From NCBI GenBank assembly GCA_024684065.1, contig JAIKXO010000170.1, positions 1 through 32,622 of the forward strand: DNA of 32,622 nt. Direction: 5' to 3'. The notes beneath the pieces were generated by a model that was not told the DNA's origin, did not search any database, and was given only the letters and a program-made list of their open reading frames with translations. This document shows positions 15,901 to 26,299 of this stretch, piece after piece. Both the position numbers and the translations under genes were made by a program. Each line of letters begins with the position of its first letter. Positions within the stretch are counted from its first letter, which is position 1. The stretch is from Lachnospiraceae bacterium. GTDB lineage: Bacteria > Bacillota_A > Clostridia > Lachnospirales > Lachnospiraceae.

Positions 15901-16964
15901 GCAGGCCCGTTGATATCGTGCTTAATCCGTTGGGCGTTCCTTCACGTATGAATATCGGACAGGTCCTTGAGATACATCTGTCCCTTGCCGCAAAGGCGTT
16001 AGGCTTTGATGTTGCGACACCGGTTTTCGACGGGGCTAATGAGGATGACATCGTAAGCACGCTTGAGCTTGCAAATGACTATGTAAATCTTCCTTTTGAT
16101 GATAAAGAAGCCAAAGAAGAGGCCTTAAAGAACCCTGATTATGATAAGAACGCCGGAACTTTCAGCGGGCTTCATAAGAAGGAACTGAGCGACGAGGTGT
16201 TTAACTTCCTTTCGGAAAACAGGGCTCACAGAGCTGTCTGGAAAGGTGTTCCGATCTCAAAGGACGGAAAGGTAAGGCTTCGTGACGGACGGACCGGGGA
16301 ATACTTTGATAATCCGGTTACCGTCGGCCATATGCATTATCTTAAGCTTCATCATCTTGTTGACGATAAGATACATGCCCGTTCCACAGGACCTTATTCA
16401 CTGGTTACCCAGCAGCCTCTCGGAGGAAAGGCGCAGTTCGGAGGCCAGCGTTTCGGTGAGATGGAGGTGTGGGCTCTGGAAGCTTACGGCGCTTCATATA
16501 CGCTCCAGGAAATCCTTACGGTAAAGTCGGATGACGTAATAGGGCGTGTAAAGACCTATGAAGCGATCATAAAGGGCGACAATATCCCGGATTCCGGCAT
16601 ACCCGAGTCGTTCAAGGTGCTGCTTAAGGAGCTCCAGTCTCTTGGCCTTGACGTGCGGGTGCTGAGAAATGACAATACAGAGGTTGAGATCGGAGAGAAT
16701 GTCGATTACGGCGAGACGGATTTCCGTTCGATACTTGAAGAGGATTCAAAAAAATATCGCAGCAGCTCAGAGTCCCTCAGATCTAACGGTTATACCGAGC
16801 AGGAGTTTTCGGAGGACGGTCAGCTTAACAACGTAGAGTATGATGATTACTCTGACGACTCTTCGGATGAGGACGATTATGAGCGGGATTTCCCCGAGGA
16901 CGGAGATCTGCAGGACATTGGTATGGATATGGATCTGGACCTGGATTCTGATGTGGAGGATTAA
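12993..16964 (+). CDS. rpoB: RNA polymerase subunit beta
   Basis: 1323 aa, complete. The rifampicin pocket is readable: [15 protein letters not shown] at residues 486-500 and [13 protein letters not shown] at 506-518. D497, H507 and S512 carry the wild-type residues of the usual resistance positions. The conserved ends [27 protein letters not shown] and [24 protein letters not shown] are present. An unusual acidic C-terminal tail of about 75 residues (about 1248-1323) is rich in Asp, Glu and Ser after the normal beta end. The start at 12993 has GGGGTGA upstream. rpoC begins 5 nt after the stop, so the two are cotranscribed. Confidence 0.98.
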   Translation: MEKNRIRPISTGRNTRMSFSRQKEVLEIPNLIEVQKNSYRWFLEEGLKEVFDDISPITDYSGHLSLEFVDFKLCEDDVKYSIEECKDRDATYAAPLKVNVRLYNKESGELISHDIFMGDLPLMTATGTFVINGAERVIVSQLVRSPGIYYAISHDKFGKRLFSSTVIPNRGAWLEYETDSNDVFFVRVDRTRKVPVTVLIRSLGIGSNQEIIDLFGDEPKIMASFTKDTSTNYEEGLKELYKKIRPGEPLTLESAESLINAMFFDARRYDLARVGRYKFNKKLSFKKRLKNQILAEDVVDQETGEILAEAGTKLSEELAEKIQNAAVPYVYIQTEERNVKVLSNMMVDLRCYVDVDPKEYGITELVYYPVLKRILDECGEDAEALSDALHANVHELVPKHITKEDIIASINYNMHIEYGIGTDDDIDHLGNRRIRAVGELLQNQYRIGLSRLERVVRERMTTQDLETVSPQALINIKPVTAAVKEFFGSSQLSQFMDQNNPLGELTHKRRLSALGPGGLSRDRAGFEVRDVHYSHYGRMCPIETPEGPNIGLINSLACYARINEYGFVEAPYRKIDRSDPENPVVTDEVVYMTADEEDNFHVAQANEPLDEEGHFVKRMVSGRYMDETSEYDKSMFEYMDVSPKMVFSVATALIPFLENDDANRALMGSNMQRQAVPLLITEAPVVGTGMEPKAAVDSGVCVVAKKSGTVKYAMSNEISVANDDGTKEVYRLSKFMRSNQSNCYNQKPIVEKGEHIEAGQIIADGPSTYNGELSLGKNPLIAFMTWEGYNYEDAVLLSERLVQDDVYTSVHIEEHESEARDTKLGPEEITRDVPGVGEEALKDLDERGIIRIGAEVRAGDILVGKVTPKGETELTAEERLLRAIFGEKAREVRDTSLKVPHGEYGIVVDAKIFSRDNGDELPPGVNQSVRIYIAQKRKISVGDKMAGRHGNKGVVSRVLPVEDMPYLPNGRPVDIVLNPLGVPSRMNIGQVLEIHLSLAAKALGFDVATPVFDGANEDDIVSTLELANDYVNLPFDDKEAKEEALKNPDYDKNAGTFSGLHKKELSDEVFNFLSENRAHRAVWKGVPISKDGKVRLRDGRTGEYFDNPVTVGHMHYLKLHHLVDDKIHARSTGPYSLVTQQPLGGKAQFGGQRFGEMEVWALEAYGASYTLQEILTVKSDDVIGRVKTYEAIIKGDNIPDSGIPESFKVLLKELQSLGLDVRVLRNDNTEVEIGENVDYGETDFRSILEEDSKKYRSSSESLRSNGYTEQEFSEDGQLNNVEYDDYSDDSSDEDDYERDFPEDGDLQDIGMDMDLDLDSDVED

Positions 16965-16969
16965 ACAAA

Positions 16970-19900
16970 ATGCCTGATAATAAACAAGAGACTTACCAGC
17001 CTTTGACTTTTGATGCTATTAGGATAGGGCTTGCGTCGCCCGAGAAGATCAGGGAATGGTCCAAGGGCGAGGTAAAGAAGCCGGAGACCATAAACTACAG
17101 GACGTTAAAGCCCGAGAAGGAAGGTCTTTTCTGTGAAAAGATCTTCGGACCCAGTAAGGACTGGGAATGCCATTGCGGAAAGTATAAGAAGATCCGCTAT
17201 AAGGGCGTTATATGTGACCGTTGCGGAGTCGAGGTCACAAAAGCCAGTGTGCGAAGAGAACGTATGGGGCATATAGAGCTTGCCGCTCCCGTTTCCCATA
17301 TCTGGTATTTCAAGGGCATTCCGAGCAGGATGGGCCTGATCCTTGATATTTCTCCGAGAAATCTCGAAAAGGTTCTGTACTTTGCGAATTATATTATCCT
17401 CGATCCGGGACAGACAGACCTCAAATACAAACAGATACTTACTGAGAACGAATATCAGAAGGCTGTCAGCGAATGGGGTCCGAGAGAATTCCGTACCGGA
17501 ATGGGTGCAGAGGCCATAAAGGAGCTGTTAAGCTCCATAAACCTCGACGAGGAGGCTAAGGCTTTAAGAGAGGAACTTTCGGATGCAAACGGCCAGAAAA
17601 GGGCTAAAATAATAAAGCGGCTGGAGGTGGTTGAAGCCTTCAGAAGCTCCGGAAATATGCCGGAGTGGATGATCATGGATGTGATCCCCGTGATCCCTCC
17701 CGATCTTCGTCCGATGGTACAGCTTGATGGCGGCAGGTTTGCGACCTCTGATCTTAACGATCTTTACAGAAGGATAATCAACAGAAATAACAGGCTCAAG
17801 AGGCTTCTTGACCTTGGAGCGCCCGATATCATCGTCCGCAACGAGAAGAGAATGCTTCAGGAAGCCGTGGATGCCCTTATCGATAACGGCAGAAGAGGAA
17901 GGCCGGTGACGGGTCCCGGAAACAGGGCTCTTAAGTCGCTGTCTGATATGCTGAAGGGAAAGTCCGGACGTTTCCGTCAGAATCTTCTCGGAAAGCGTGT
18001 GGACTATTCGGGACGTTCGGTTATCGTTGTAGGTCCCGAGCTTAAGATCTATCAGTGCGGACTTCCGAAGGAAATGGCAATAGAGCTGTTCAAGCCTTTC
18101 GTTATGAAGGAGCTTGTCGCTAACGGTACTTCGCATAATATTAAAAACGCGAAGAAGATGGTTGAGAGGCTGCGCCCCGAGGTATGGGATGTGCTCGAAA
18201 AGGTGATCAAGGAGCATCCCGTAATGCTGAACCGTGCTCCTACTCTCCACAGGCTCGGTATTCAGGCGTTTGAGCCGATACTGGTGGAAGGTAAGGCGAT
18301 AAAGCTTCATCCGCTGGTATGTACGGCTTATAATGCTGACTTTGACGGAGACCAGATGGCCGTGCATCTTCCGCTTTCGGTGGAAGCCCAGTCGGAATGC
18401 AGATTCCTGCTTCTGTCGCCGAATAACCTCCTTAAGCCTTCAGATGGAGGCCCCGTTGCCGTTCCTTCACAGGATATGGTTTTGGGAATCTATTATCTGA
18501 CGATGAATAAGTACAGGGATTATTCGGCTGATCCCGATTTTAATGAAGAGATAACAGGCTCCTATGATTCCGTTGATGAAGCCATAGATTTCTATAAGAA
18601 TTATATCGAAGCGGATGAAAGCGCTAAGAAGAAGCTTTCTGAAGTAAGGCTTTCGCAGAACAGCTTTATCAGGGTATGCGTTGACAGTGACCGTGACAGG
18701 TGGGTCATCTGCCAGTTTATAGATCTGCTCGGAAGATTTTATCATTCCATGAACCAGGCTCTCCTTGCTTATGAGAATGGTGAGATCACTCTCCACCAGA
18801 GGATCAATGTAAGGGTTGAGAAGACAGACAGTGAGGGTAATGTCGTTTCCGGTATTATAAACACCACCCTGGGACGTATGATCTTTAACGAGATCCTCCC
18901 TCAGGATCTTGGCTTCGTGGACAGGAGCGATCCGGCGAACATATTAAAGCCCGAGATCGATTTCCATGTTGGTAAGAAGCACTTAAAGCAGATACTTGAG
19001 AAGGTTATAAATATCCATGGCGCGACGAAGACGGCGGAGGTTCTTGACGACATCAAGGCAATGGGTTATAAGTATTCGACCCAGTCTGCGATGACGGTTT
19101 CGATCTCAGACATGACCGTTCCTGCAGCGAAGTCAGAACTTCTTGAAAGCGCGCAGAATACCGTTGATAAGATCACGCAGAATTACAGAAGAGGTCTTGT
19201 TACGGAGGAAGAGCGTTACAAAGGAGTAATCGACACCTGGCAGAAGACGGATAAAGAGCTTACAAGGCTTCTTCTTGACGGTCTCGATAAGTATAACAAT
19301 ATATTCATGATGGCTGATTCCGGAGCCAGAGGCTCGGATGCCCAGATCAGACAGCTTGCCGGAATGAGAGGCCTTATGGCGGACACCACGGGACGTACCA
19401 TCGAGCTTCCGATAAAGTCCAATTTCCGTGAAGGTCTTGACGTTCTGGAATACTTCATGTCGGCGCACGGAGCCAGAAAGGGACTTTCCGATACGGCCTT
19501 AAGAACAGCTGACTCGGGATATCTTACCCGTCGTCTTGTCGATGTCTCTCAGGAGCTTATCATTCGTGAGCAGGATTGCATGGAGGGGCAGGAAGAGCTT
19601 GCGGGCATGTATGTCAAAGCCTTCATGAACGAGAAATCGAAGATCGAGACCTTAAAGGACCGTATTCTCGGAAGATATTCCTGTCTGGATATTAAAGATA
19701 AAGAAGGCAATATCTTAGTTAAGAAGAATCACATGATAACCCCGAGGCGTGCGGAGCTTGTCCTTGCGAAAGGCGTGGATGAAAACGGAGTTCCGTTCAG
19801 GACTGAGGATGAGAGCGGTGAATTAGTCGATAATGCGGCTTCAAAGGGAGTTAAGATAAGGACGATCCTTACCTGCCGCTGCCATAACGGGATCTGCTCC

Positions 19901-20917
19901 AAGTGCTATGGCGCGAACATGGCCACGGGTGAAATGGTTCAGGTCGGAGAGGCTGTAGGTATCATAGCTGCCCAGTCTATCGGCGAGCCCGGAACGCAGC
20001 TGACGATGAGAACCTTCCACACCGGCGGTGTCGCGGGTGAAGATATCACCATGGGTCTTCCCAGAGTAGAGGAGCTTTTCGAGGCCAGAAAGCCCAAGGG
20101 CCTTGCGATCATTTCGGAGATTGCGGGTCATGCCGTTATCGAGGATACGAAGAAGAAGAAAGAGGTCGTCGTAACAAACGAAGAGACCGGTGACATGAAG
20201 AGGTATCTGATACCCTTCGGATCAAGGATCACACCTCTTATTTCGGAGACCGAAGGCGGCGTGGACATCGAAGCCGGTGATCCGCTTACGGAAGGTTCGG
20301 TGAATCCTCATGACATCCTCAAGATCAAAGGCATCGATTCAGTCCAGGATTATATGATCAGCGAGGTTCAGAAGGTGTACAGGCTTCAGGGCGTTGATAT
20401 CAATGATAAGCACATAGAGGTCATAGTCCGCCAGATGCTTAAGAAGGTCAGGATCGAGGAAAGCGGTGATTCAGAGTATATGCCCGGTGCCCATGTGGAT
20501 CTCCTTGAATATGAGGATATGAATGAAAGGCTGATCGCCGAAGGCAAGACTCCTGCTGAAGGAAAGCGCATAATGTTAGGTATCACAAAGGCCGCGCTTG
20601 CCACTAATTCCTTCTTATCAGCCGCATCCTTCCAGGAAACGACCAAGGTACTGACCGAGGCAGCGATAAAAGGAAAGATGGATCCGCTCATCGGACTTAA
20701 GGAGAATGTTATCATAGGAAAACCGATTCCCGCCGGAACAGGCATGAGGATGTACAGGGATGTAATGTTAGATACCAGTATAGCGGATGCTTATGGGCCG
20801 AGAATCGAAGAGAGATATGATGACGATGAAGGGGATGACATGATCGACGATGCCGAGGGTTATGATGAAGCCGAGGCAGTGGAGGAGATTCCGGAAACAG
20901 AGGATTCGGAAGAATAA
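16970..20917 (+). CDS. rpoC: RNA polymerase subunit beta'
   Basis: 1315 aa. The N-terminal zinc ribbon uses C67, C69, C82 and C85. The catalytic Mg-binding motif NADFDGDQ is at 455-462 with D457, D459 and D461. The second zinc site uses C870, C969, C976 and C979. The bridge-helix/trigger-loop region with [27 protein letters not shown] lies near 1010-1040. It ends in an acidic tail (about the last 35 residues) in the same style as beta. The Shine-Dalgarno GGAGG lies inside the rpoB end, 5 nt spacing between genes. A double hairpin ends the unit. Confidence 0.98.
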   Translation: MPDNKQETYQPLTFDAIRIGLASPEKIREWSKGEVKKPETINYRTLKPEKEGLFCEKIFGPSKDWECHCGKYKKIRYKGVICDRCGVEVTKASVRRERMGHIELAAPVSHIWYFKGIPSRMGLILDISPRNLEKVLYFANYIILDPGQTDLKYKQILTENEYQKAVSEWGPREFRTGMGAEAIKELLSSINLDEEAKALREELSDANGQKRAKIIKRLEVVEAFRSSGNMPEWMIMDVIPVIPPDLRPMVQLDGGRFATSDLNDLYRRIINRNNRLKRLLDLGAPDIIVRNEKRMLQEAVDALIDNGRRGRPVTGPGNRALKSLSDMLKGKSGRFRQNLLGKRVDYSGRSVIVVGPELKIYQCGLPKEMAIELFKPFVMKELVANGTSHNIKNAKKMVERLRPEVWDVLEKVIKEHPVMLNRAPTLHRLGIQAFEPILVEGKAIKLHPLVCTAYNADFDGDQMAVHLPLSVEAQSECRFLLLSPNNLLKPSDGGPVAVPSQDMVLGIYYLTMNKYRDYSADPDFNEEITGSYDSVDEAIDFYKNYIEADESAKKKLSEVRLSQNSFIRVCVDSDRDRWVICQFIDLLGRFYHSMNQALLAYENGEITLHQRINVRVEKTDSEGNVVSGIINTTLGRMIFNEILPQDLGFVDRSDPANILKPEIDFHVGKKHLKQILEKVINIHGATKTAEVLDDIKAMGYKYSTQSAMTVSISDMTVPAAKSELLESAQNTVDKITQNYRRGLVTEEERYKGVIDTWQKTDKELTRLLLDGLDKYNNIFMMADSGARGSDAQIRQLAGMRGLMADTTGRTIELPIKSNFREGLDVLEYFMSAHGARKGLSDTALRTADSGYLTRRLVDVSQELIIREQDCMEGQEELAGMYVKAFMNEKSKIETLKDRILGRYSCLDIKDKEGNILVKKNHMITPRRAELVLAKGVDENGVPFRTEDESGELVDNAASKGVKIRTILTCRCHNGICSKCYGANMATGEMVQVGEAVGIIAAQSIGEPGTQLTMRTFHTGGVAGEDITMGLPRVEELFEARKPKGLAIISEIAGHAVIEDTKKKKEVVVTNEETGDMKRYLIPFGSRITPLISETEGGVDIEAGDPLTEGSVNPHDILKIKGIDSVQDYMISEVQKVYRLQGVDINDKHIEVIVRQMLKKVRIEESGDSEYMPGAHVDLLEYEDMNERLIAEGKTPAEGKRIMLGITKAALATNSFLSAASFQETTKVLTEAAIKGKMDPLIGLKENVIIGKPIPAGTGMRMYRDVMLDTSIADAYGPRIEERYDDDEGDDMIDDAEGYDEAEAVEEIPETEDSEE

Positions 20918-20942
20918 TCCGTGTAACTGTAAGATTATGCTG

Positions 20943-21003
20943 TGCCGCCGGACAAAGCAGAATGTTTTTCCGGCGGCATGATCCGGGCTGTAAAACAGCC
21001 CGG
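20943..21003 (+). terminator. Double hairpin terminator after rpoC
   Basis: TGCCGCCGGA (20943-20952) pairs with 20969-20978, and CCGGGCTGT (20983-20991) pairs with 20995-21003 around AAA. Both are GC-rich and stable, but T-runs are short. Together they separate rpoBC from the rpsL unit. Confidence 0.75.
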
Positions 21004-21006
21004 GCT

Positions 21007-21067
21007 TATTCGACATTTGCTCCTGCCTGCGCACGTAAAGTGCCGGAAAGCATGCGAATGTCGAATA
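21007..21067 (+). repeat. Long-arm inverted repeat before the rpsL promoter
   Basis: TATTCGACATT (21007-21017) and AATGTCGAATA (21057-21067) form 11 perfect pairs around 39 nt containing a small GCGC/GTGC region. The right arm ends 8 nt before the -35 of rpsL. It may extend termination from rpoC or hold a regulator site. Confidence 0.5.
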
Positions 21068-21075
21068 TATTTTTC

Positions 21076-21104
21076 TTGACATATCTTTTTTGTAAACATA
21101 TAAT
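21076..21104 (+). promoter_or_regulatory. Consensus sigma-A promoter of rpsL-rpsG-fusA
   Basis: TTGACA (21076-21081), exactly 17 nt and TATAAT (21099-21104): both hexamers match the consensus perfectly. This is the strongest promoter in the window, fitting a ribosomal operon. Confidence 0.95.
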
Positions 21105-21110
21105 AACTAG

Positions 21111-21125
21111 GCGCCTTTCAGGCGC
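21111..21125 (+). other. 5'-terminal hairpin of the rpsL transcript
   Basis: GCGCCT-TTC-AGGCGC begins at the predicted transcription start (about 21110-21112). A hairpin at the extreme 5' end is known to protect mRNAs from 5'-dependent decay. No T-run follows, so it is not a terminator. Confidence 0.6.
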
Positions 21126-21205
21126 ATTTATAGTGGATTGCAGGCAGAGGGAGGTTCCGAAGGCTGTGAAACATAAAATAATAAAAGAAAGTGAGGTGAA
21201 AAGGA

Positions 21206-21619
21206 ATGCCAACATTTAACCAGTTAGTAAAACAGGGCAGGCAGTCTTCAGTAAAGAAGTCTACGGCTCCGGCACTTGGAAAGGGCTTTAATTCCCTGCA
21301 TAAGCGTGCCATTGATACTTCTTCTCCGCAGAAGAGGGGCGTATGTACGGCCGTTAAGACTGCTACACCCAAAAAGCCTAACTCAGCGCTCAGAAAGATC
21401 GCAAGGGTACGTCTTTCAAACGGTATCGAGGTTACAAGCTATATCCCGGGTGAAGGCCATAACCTTCAGGAGCATAGCGTAGTTCTTATTCGTGGCGGCA
21501 GAGTTAAGGATTTACCTGGTACAAGGTATCATATCATCCGCGGAACGCTTGATACGGCGGGAGTTGCAAACCGCAGGCAGGCCCGTTCCAAGTATGGTGC
21601 CAAGAGACCCAAGAAGTAA
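21206..21619 (+). CDS. rpsL: 30S ribosomal protein S12
   Basis: 137 aa, the longer Firmicute form with an insert after LGKGFNS. The decoding-centre motifs [12 protein letters not shown] and [13 protein letters not shown] keep the lysines at the two classical streptomycin-resistance positions, so the sequence looks drug-sensitive. The GTGAGGTG site lies upstream of the ATG. It is the first gene of the str-type operon. A 334-nt folded spacer follows before rpsG. Confidence 0.97.
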   Translation: MPTFNQLVKQGRQSSVKKSTAPALGKGFNSLHKRAIDTSSPQKRGVCTAVKTATPKKPNSALRKIARVRLSNGIEVTSYIPGEGHNLQEHSVVLIRGGRVKDLPGTRYHIIRGTLDTAGVANRRQARSKYGAKRPKK

Positions 21620-21953
21620 GATAAGCCGTTAAAACGGCAGGCCAGGTAAGTTTGTACCACATAAAACTAAATGTTAGCATTCCGACAAAGTTTTTTTGGG
21701 CTGTATATCATATGTTTCTATAGCCTGAATTCCAAAAAACTTTGGGACAGAAAACATGTGTATTTTACATGTTTTCGGCAATAATGAAAATCCGTCGGGA
21801 TTTTCTGCCCCTGTTTTTTGAGTAAGCGACAAAAAACTTTGGTTAGTAAACTTCCCATCAGATATATAAGAAGTTCTTACTGGCGGACACTTAGAATATG
21901 TGAGTACCTATGATTTAATTATCTTTTTTAATTTGATTAAGGAGGGAAGATCA
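21620..21953 (+). promoter_or_regulatory. Structured rpsL-rpsG spacer with duplicated box motif
   Basis: No gene is present. GCCGTT-AA-AACGGC lies near 21626. Anti-box CAAAGTTTTTTTGG (21686-21699) pairs with box 1 CCAAAAAACTTTG (21732-21744). Box 1 continues to GGGA, 2 nt, a 10-bp hairpin (21750-21759 with 21767-21776, 7-nt loop) and GCAAT (21778-21782). GAAAATCC-GTCG-GGATTTTC (21786-21805) follows. Box 2 (21830-21842) can pair with GTTTTTTG (21813-21820) or with the far anti-box. An AGTAA/ACTT hairpin (21845-21853 with 21871-21881) precedes the rpsG site. S7-based feedback in this spacer is known from E. coli; the motif here is different. Confidence 0.7.
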
Positions 21954-22424
21954 TTGCCACGTAAAGGACACATTCAAAAAAGAGACGTACTGGCTGACCC
22001 CATCTATAACAGCAAGATCGTGACCAAACTGGTCAACAATATCATGCTTGACGGTAAGAAGGGTACAGCCCAGAAGATCGTGTACGGAGCTTTTGAAAAG
22101 GTAGAAGAAAAGTCCGGAAAACCCGCGCTTGAGGTTTTCGAGACTGCTATGAACAATATCATGCCTGTGACTGAGGTTAAGGCAAGGCGTATCGGTGGTG
22201 CGACCTATCAGGTTCCTATCGAGGTAAGGCCCGACAGAAGACAGGCACTGGCTCTCCGCTGGCTTACGATGTTTTCACGCAAGAGAGGCGAGAAGACGAT
22301 GAAGGACAGGCTTGCGGGAGAGATCCTTGACGCTTCCAATAACACCGGATCGGCTGTCAAGAGAAAAGAAGACATGCACAAGATGGCAGAGGCGAACAGA
22401 GCTTTTGCACATTATCGTTTTTAA
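21954..22424 (+). CDS. rpsG: 30S ribosomal protein S7
   Basis: 156 aa from a TTG at 21954. The AGGAGGG site at 21940-21946 sits 7 nt upstream, and the resulting N-terminus (M)[15 protein letters not shown] matches S7. An ATG at 21900 would add 18 unrelated residues. Conserved parts are [49 protein letters not shown] and the C-terminal [21 protein letters not shown]7 nucleates the 30S head. fusA follows after 18 nt. Confidence 0.97.
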   Translation: MPRKGHIQKRDVLADPIYNSKIVTKLVNNIMLDGKKGTAQKIVYGAFEKVEEKSGKPALEVFETAMNNIMPVTEVKARRIGGATYQVPIEVRPDRRQALALRWLTMFSRKRGEKTMKDRLAGEILDASNNTGSAVKRKEDMHKMAEANRAFAHYRF

Positions 22425-22442
22425 TCACCAGGGAGGTTAAAT

Positions 22443-24554
22443 TTGGCTGGAAGAGAATATCCTTTGGAAAGGACCAGGAATATTGGGATAATGGCTCATA
22501 TTGATGCCGGAAAGACGACACTTACCGAGCGTATCCTCTATTATACCGGGGTTAACTACAAAATGGGTGACACTCACGAAGGCACGGCTGTTATGGACTG
22601 GATGGAACAGGAGCAGGAGCGCGGGATTACCATAACTTCTGCTGCAACTACCTGTCACTGGACCCTCACAGATCATGCTAAGCCAAAGAAAGACGCAGAA
22701 GAGCATCGTATCAACATTATCGATACTCCGGGTCACGTCGATTTTACGGTTGAGGTTGAGAGATCCTTAAGAGTTCTCGATGGAGCGGTAGGCGTGTTCT
22801 GCGCAAAGGGAGGTGTTGAGCCTCAGTCCGAAAACGTATGGCGCCAGGCGGATACATATAACGTTCCGAGGATGGCGTTCATCAACAAGATGGACATTTT
22901 AGGCGCTGATTTCTACGGTGCCGTTGAACAGATAAGGACAAGACTCGGAAAGAACGCGATCTGTGTCCAGCTCCCCATCGGCAAGGAAGATACCTTTAAG
23001 GGAGTTGTAGACCTGTTCGAAATGGAGGCTTACATCTTTAACGGAGATAAGGGAGAAGATATTTCCGTGGTTCCGGTTCCCGATGAGATGAAAGAGGAGG
23101 CGGAGCTGTATCATACCGAGCTTGTGGAGAAGATCTGTGAGCTCGATGATGATCTGATGATGAAGTACTTAGACGGCGAGGAGCCTTCGATCGAAGAGCT
23201 TAAGGCCGCGCTCAGAAAGGGTACCTGCGAATGTGAAGCAGTCCCTGTCTGCTGCGGTTCCGCATACAGGAACAAGGGCGTCCAGAAGCTTCTCGATGCA
23301 GTTCTTGAGTATATGCCTTCGCCTGTAGATATCCCGCCGATAAAGGGCGAGGATCTTGACGGCAATGAAGTGGAAAGGCATTCATCAGACGAAGAGCCGT
23401 TCTCGGCTCTGGCATTTAAGATAATGGCTGACCCGTTTGTGGGAAAGCTTGCTTTCTTCAGGGTTTATTCAGGAACAATGGATTCCGGCACATATGTGCT
23501 CAATGCCACGAAGAATAAAAAGGAAAGAGTCGGAAGAATACTTCAGATGCATGCCAATCACAGGGCAGAGCTTCCAAAGGTTTATTCAGGCGATATCGCC
23601 GCGGCTGTAGGCTTCAAGTCTACGACTACCGGAGATACGATCTGTGACGAGGCGCACCCCGTGATCCTTGAGTCTATGGAGTTCCCTGAGCCGGTTATCG
23701 AGCTGGCTATCGAGCCCAAGACCAAGGCCGGACAGAGCAAGCTCGGAGAATCGCTTGCGAAGCTTGCGGAAGAGGATCCGACTTTCAAGGCGCATACCGA
23801 TCCCGATACAGGGCAGACGATCATTGCCGGTATGGGTGAGCTTCACCTTGAGATCATCGTAGACAGGCTCTTAAGGGAGTTTAAGGTAGAAGCAAATGTA
23901 GGAGCGCCGCAGGTTGCTTATAAAGAAGCGATCACAAAGCCTGTTGACGTAGAGGCCAAGTATGCAAGGCAGACCGGAGGACACGGACAGTACGGTCACT
24001 GTAAGGTTCGTTTTGAGCCCATGGATGCCAACGGAGAAGAGCTTTTCAAGTTTGATTCCGAGGTTGTCGGCGGAGCGATCCCCAAGGAGTTTATCCCGGC
24101 CGTAGGAGATGGCATCGAAGAAGCCACCAGGAGCGGTATTCTGGGAGGATATCCAGTTGTAGGCATTCATGCCACGGTGTATGACGGTTCCTTCCATGAG
24201 GTCGATTCTTCAGAGTTAGCGTTCCATATAGCGGGCTCCATGGCCTTAAAGGATGCCCTTCAGAAGGGAGGCTGCGTGCTTCTTGAGCCTATTATGAGAG
24301 TTGAGGTGACGATGCCTGAAGAGTATATGGGCGATGTCATCGGAGATATCAGCGGAAGAAGAGGGCGTATCGAAGGAACGGATGACGTGGGGAACGGAAA
24401 GGTAGTAAAAGGCTTTGTTCCGCTTTCCGAGATGTTCGGATATGCTACGGATCTCAGAAGCAAGACTCAGGGAAGAGGGAACTATTCAATGTTCTTTGAG
24501 AAGTATGAACAGGTCCCCAGGTCTGTGCAGGAGAAGGTCTTACATAACAGGTAA
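22443..24554 (+). CDS. fusA: Elongation factor G
   Basis: 703 aa, starting at a TTG (22443) with AGGGAGG 6 nt upstream, so rpsG and fusA both use TTG. The GTPase domain has AHIDAGKT (18-25), the switch [17 protein letters not shown] (94-98) and NKMD (148-151). Domains II-V follow, with [14 protein letters not shown] and the domain IV stretch [14 protein letters not shown] and [16 protein letters not shown]. It catalyses ribosomal translocation. It is the classical EF-G, not the EF-G2 paralogue, judged by length and by its place behind rpsL-rpsG. Confidence 0.97.
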   Translation: MAGREYPLERTRNIGIMAHIDAGKTTLTERILYYTGVNYKMGDTHEGTAVMDWMEQEQERGITITSAATTCHWTLTDHAKPKKDAEEHRINIIDTPGHVDFTVEVERSLRVLDGAVGVFCAKGGVEPQSENVWRQADTYNVPRMAFINKMDILGADFYGAVEQIRTRLGKNAICVQLPIGKEDTFKGVVDLFEMEAYIFNGDKGEDISVVPVPDEMKEEAELYHTELVEKICELDDDLMMKYLDGEEPSIEELKAALRKGTCECEAVPVCCGSAYRNKGVQKLLDAVLEYMPSPVDIPPIKGEDLDGNEVERHSSDEEPFSALAFKIMADPFVGKLAFFRVYSGTMDSGTYVLNATKNKKERVGRILQMHANHRAELPKVYSGDIAAAVGFKSTTTGDTICDEAHPVILESMEFPEPVIELAIEPKTKAGQSKLGESLAKLAEEDPTFKAHTDPDTGQTIIAGMGELHLEIIVDRLLREFKVEANVGAPQVAYKEAITKPVDVEAKYARQTGGHGQYGHCKVRFEPMDANGEELFKFDSEVVGGAIPKEFIPAVGDGIEEATRSGILGGYPVVGIHATVYDGSFHEVDSSELAFHIAGSMALKDALQKGGCVLLEPIMRVEVTMPEEYMGDVIGDISGRRGRIEGTDDVGNGKVVKGFVPLSEMFGYATDLRSKTQGRGNYSMFFEKYEQVPRSVQEKVLHNR

Positions 24555-24582
24555 CTTATAGTAAACATAGGCAAAAAATCTC

Positions 24583-24611
24583 TTGAAAATAGGGAGGACT
24601 TGCCATATAAT
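24583..24611 (+). promoter_or_regulatory. Sigma-A promoter of tuf
   Basis: TTGAAA (24583-24588), 17 nt and a perfect TATAAT (24606-24611). It gives tuf its own start besides read-through from fusA; no terminator is seen between fusA and tuf. A GTGTATACAC palindrome (24628-24637) lies in the short leader. Confidence 0.85.
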
Positions 24612-24655
24612 GACACATAGTAATCAGTGTATACACATTAGGAGGATTATAACAA

Positions 24656-25843
24656 ATGGCAAAAGCTAAATTCGAAAGAACAAAACCCCATTGTAATATT
24701 GGTACCATCGGCCACGTTGACCATGGTAAGACAACCCTGACAGCTGCAATCACAAAGGTTCTTGCAGAGAGAGTTCCCGGAAACGTAGTTACCGATTTCG
24801 ATAAAATTGATAAGGCTCCCGAAGAGAGAGAAAGAGGTATCACCATTTCAACCGCTCACGTTGAGTATGAGACCGAGAAGAGGCATTACGCTCACGTTGA
24901 CTGCCCGGGCCATGCTGACTATGTTAAGAACATGATCACCGGTGCTGCTCAGATGGACGGCGCTATCCTCGTTGTTGCCGCTACAGACGGTGTTATGGCT
25001 CAGACGAAGGAGCATATCCTTCTTTCCCGTCAGGTCGGTGTTCCTTATATCGTAGTTTTCCTTAACAAGTGCGATATGGTTGACGATCCTGAGCTTATCG
25101 AGCTCGTTGAGATGGAAGTTACCGAGCAGCTTGAGGAGTACGGATTCAATGACTGCCCTATCATCCAGGGTTCAGCTCTTAAGGCCCTTGAGGAGCCTTC
25201 AGGAGAGTGGGGCGACAAGGTTATGGAGCTTATGAACACGGTTGACGAGTACATCCCTGATCCTGAGCGTGATACCGACAAGCCTTTCCTTATGCCTGTT
25301 GAGGACGTATTCACGATCACCGGTCGTGGTACTGTTGCAACCGGAAGAGTTGAGCGTGGTACCCTTCATATGTCTGACGAAGTTGAGATCATCGGTATCA
25401 AGGAAGAGACCCAGAAGTCGGTCGTTACCGGTATCGAGATGTTCAGAAAGCTTCTTGACGAGGCTCAGGCCGGTGATAACATCGGTGTTCTTCTCCGTGG
25501 TATCAACAGAACCGATATCGAAAGAGGACAGGTTGTTGCCAAGCCCGGCACAGTTACCTGCCATCACAAATTTACGGCTCAGGTTTACGTTCTGACAAAG
25601 GATGAGGGCGGACGTCATACTCCTTTCTTCAATAACTATCGTCCTCAGTTCTATTTCAGGACAACCGACGTTACCGGTGTCTGCAACCTTCCCGAGGGAA
25701 CAGAGATGTGCATGCCCGGCGATAACGTTGAGATGACCATCGAGCTTATCCATCCGGTAGCCTGCGAGCAGGGTCTTACCTTCGCTATCAGAGAAGGCGG
25801 AAGAACAGTTGGTTCAGGAAGAGTTGCAACCATCATCGAATAA
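24656..25843 (+). CDS. tuf: Elongation factor Tu
   Basis: 395 aa. The GTPase motifs are GHVDHGKT (19-26), [18 protein letters not shown] (82-86) and NKCD (137-140). Domain II has [13 protein letters not shown]; the C-terminus ends [14 protein letters not shown]. The TTAGGAGGA site lies about 10 nt before the ATG. EF-Tu brings aminoacyl-tRNA to the ribosome. Codon use is strongly biased, consistent with very high expression. A good terminator follows. Confidence 0.98.
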   Translation: MAKAKFERTKPHCNIGTIGHVDHGKTTLTAAITKVLAERVPGNVVTDFDKIDKAPEERERGITISTAHVEYETEKRHYAHVDCPGHADYVKNMITGAAQMDGAILVVAATDGVMAQTKEHILLSRQVGVPYIVVFLNKCDMVDDPELIELVEMEVTEQLEEYGFNDCPIIQGSALKALEEPSGEWGDKVMELMNTVDEYIPDPERDTDKPFLMPVEDVFTITGRGTVATGRVERGTLHMSDEVEIIGIKEETQKSVVTGIEMFRKLLDEAQAGDNIGVLLRGINRTDIERGQVVAKPGTVTCHHKFTAQVYVLTKDEGGRHTPFFNNYRPQFYFRTTDVTGVCNLPEGTEMCMPGDNVEMTIELIHPVACEQGLTFAIREGGRTVGSGRVATIIE

Positions 25844-25886
25844 TCGTCGCGTCAGCTCTGAGCAGAGCGCATGACATACAATAATG

Positions 25887-25925
25887 AAACAGCCCCGTGT
25901 GCTTGCACATAAGGGGCTGTTTTAA
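25887..25925 (+). terminator. Terminator after tuf
   Basis: AAACAGCCCC (25887-25896) pairs perfectly with GGGGCTGTTT (25913-25922), with an inner TGTG/CACA helix and a following TTTAAT. It works in both directions by its A- and T-flanks. Confidence 0.92.
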
Positions 25926-25995
25926 TCTTTACATTCAGCTCGCTATCCCATATTATAATTGTTGGAAACCTGCTTATTAACGGCTTATATATTCT

Positions 25996-26047
25996 GATCT
26001 GAACAGATCCGGTGAACAGGTCTGAACTGATCGGACCGGATCCAGAC
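25996..26047. repeat. GATC-rich palindromic cluster
   Basis: GATCTG-AA-CAGATC (25996-26009), ATCCGGT (26007-26013) with ACCGGAT (26035-26041), and GTCTG (26020-26024) with CAGAC (26043-26047) overlap each other. A near-direct repeat TCTGAACAGATC/TCTGAACTGATC has a spacing of about 23 nt. Five GATC sites occur in about 70 bp. The role is not known. Confidence 0.55.
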
Positions 26048-26107
26048 AGTTTCAAATCAAATCAGATCCAATCGGAGATATCCGCTAGCGCATGGAAAAA
26101 AACGTCC

Positions 26108-26253
26108 GGAATGGTATTAAATCCCGGGTAAAGCCAGATCAGTATGACTTTTCACCCGGAAAAAGGTCATGGAATGGTACTAGATTCTGAGTACAGACAG
26201 ATCAGTATGACTTCTGTCCCGGAAATAAGTGGCCGGAATGGTACTAAACACAT
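26108..26253. repeat. 63/64-bp direct repeats, about 2.3 copies
   Basis: GGAATGGTAyTA starts at 26108, 26171 and 26235. The first two units also share CAGATCAGTATGACTT and CCCGGAAA. The third breaks off after about 19 nt, at CACATCAGAC, followed by short CACATCA repeats. The array ends about 45 nt before the next gene, so it may be an operator array or part of a mobile leftover. Confidence 0.75.
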
Positions 26254-26299
26254 CAGACACATCAAAACATAGCAAAACACATCAAAGGAGGCACATGGA

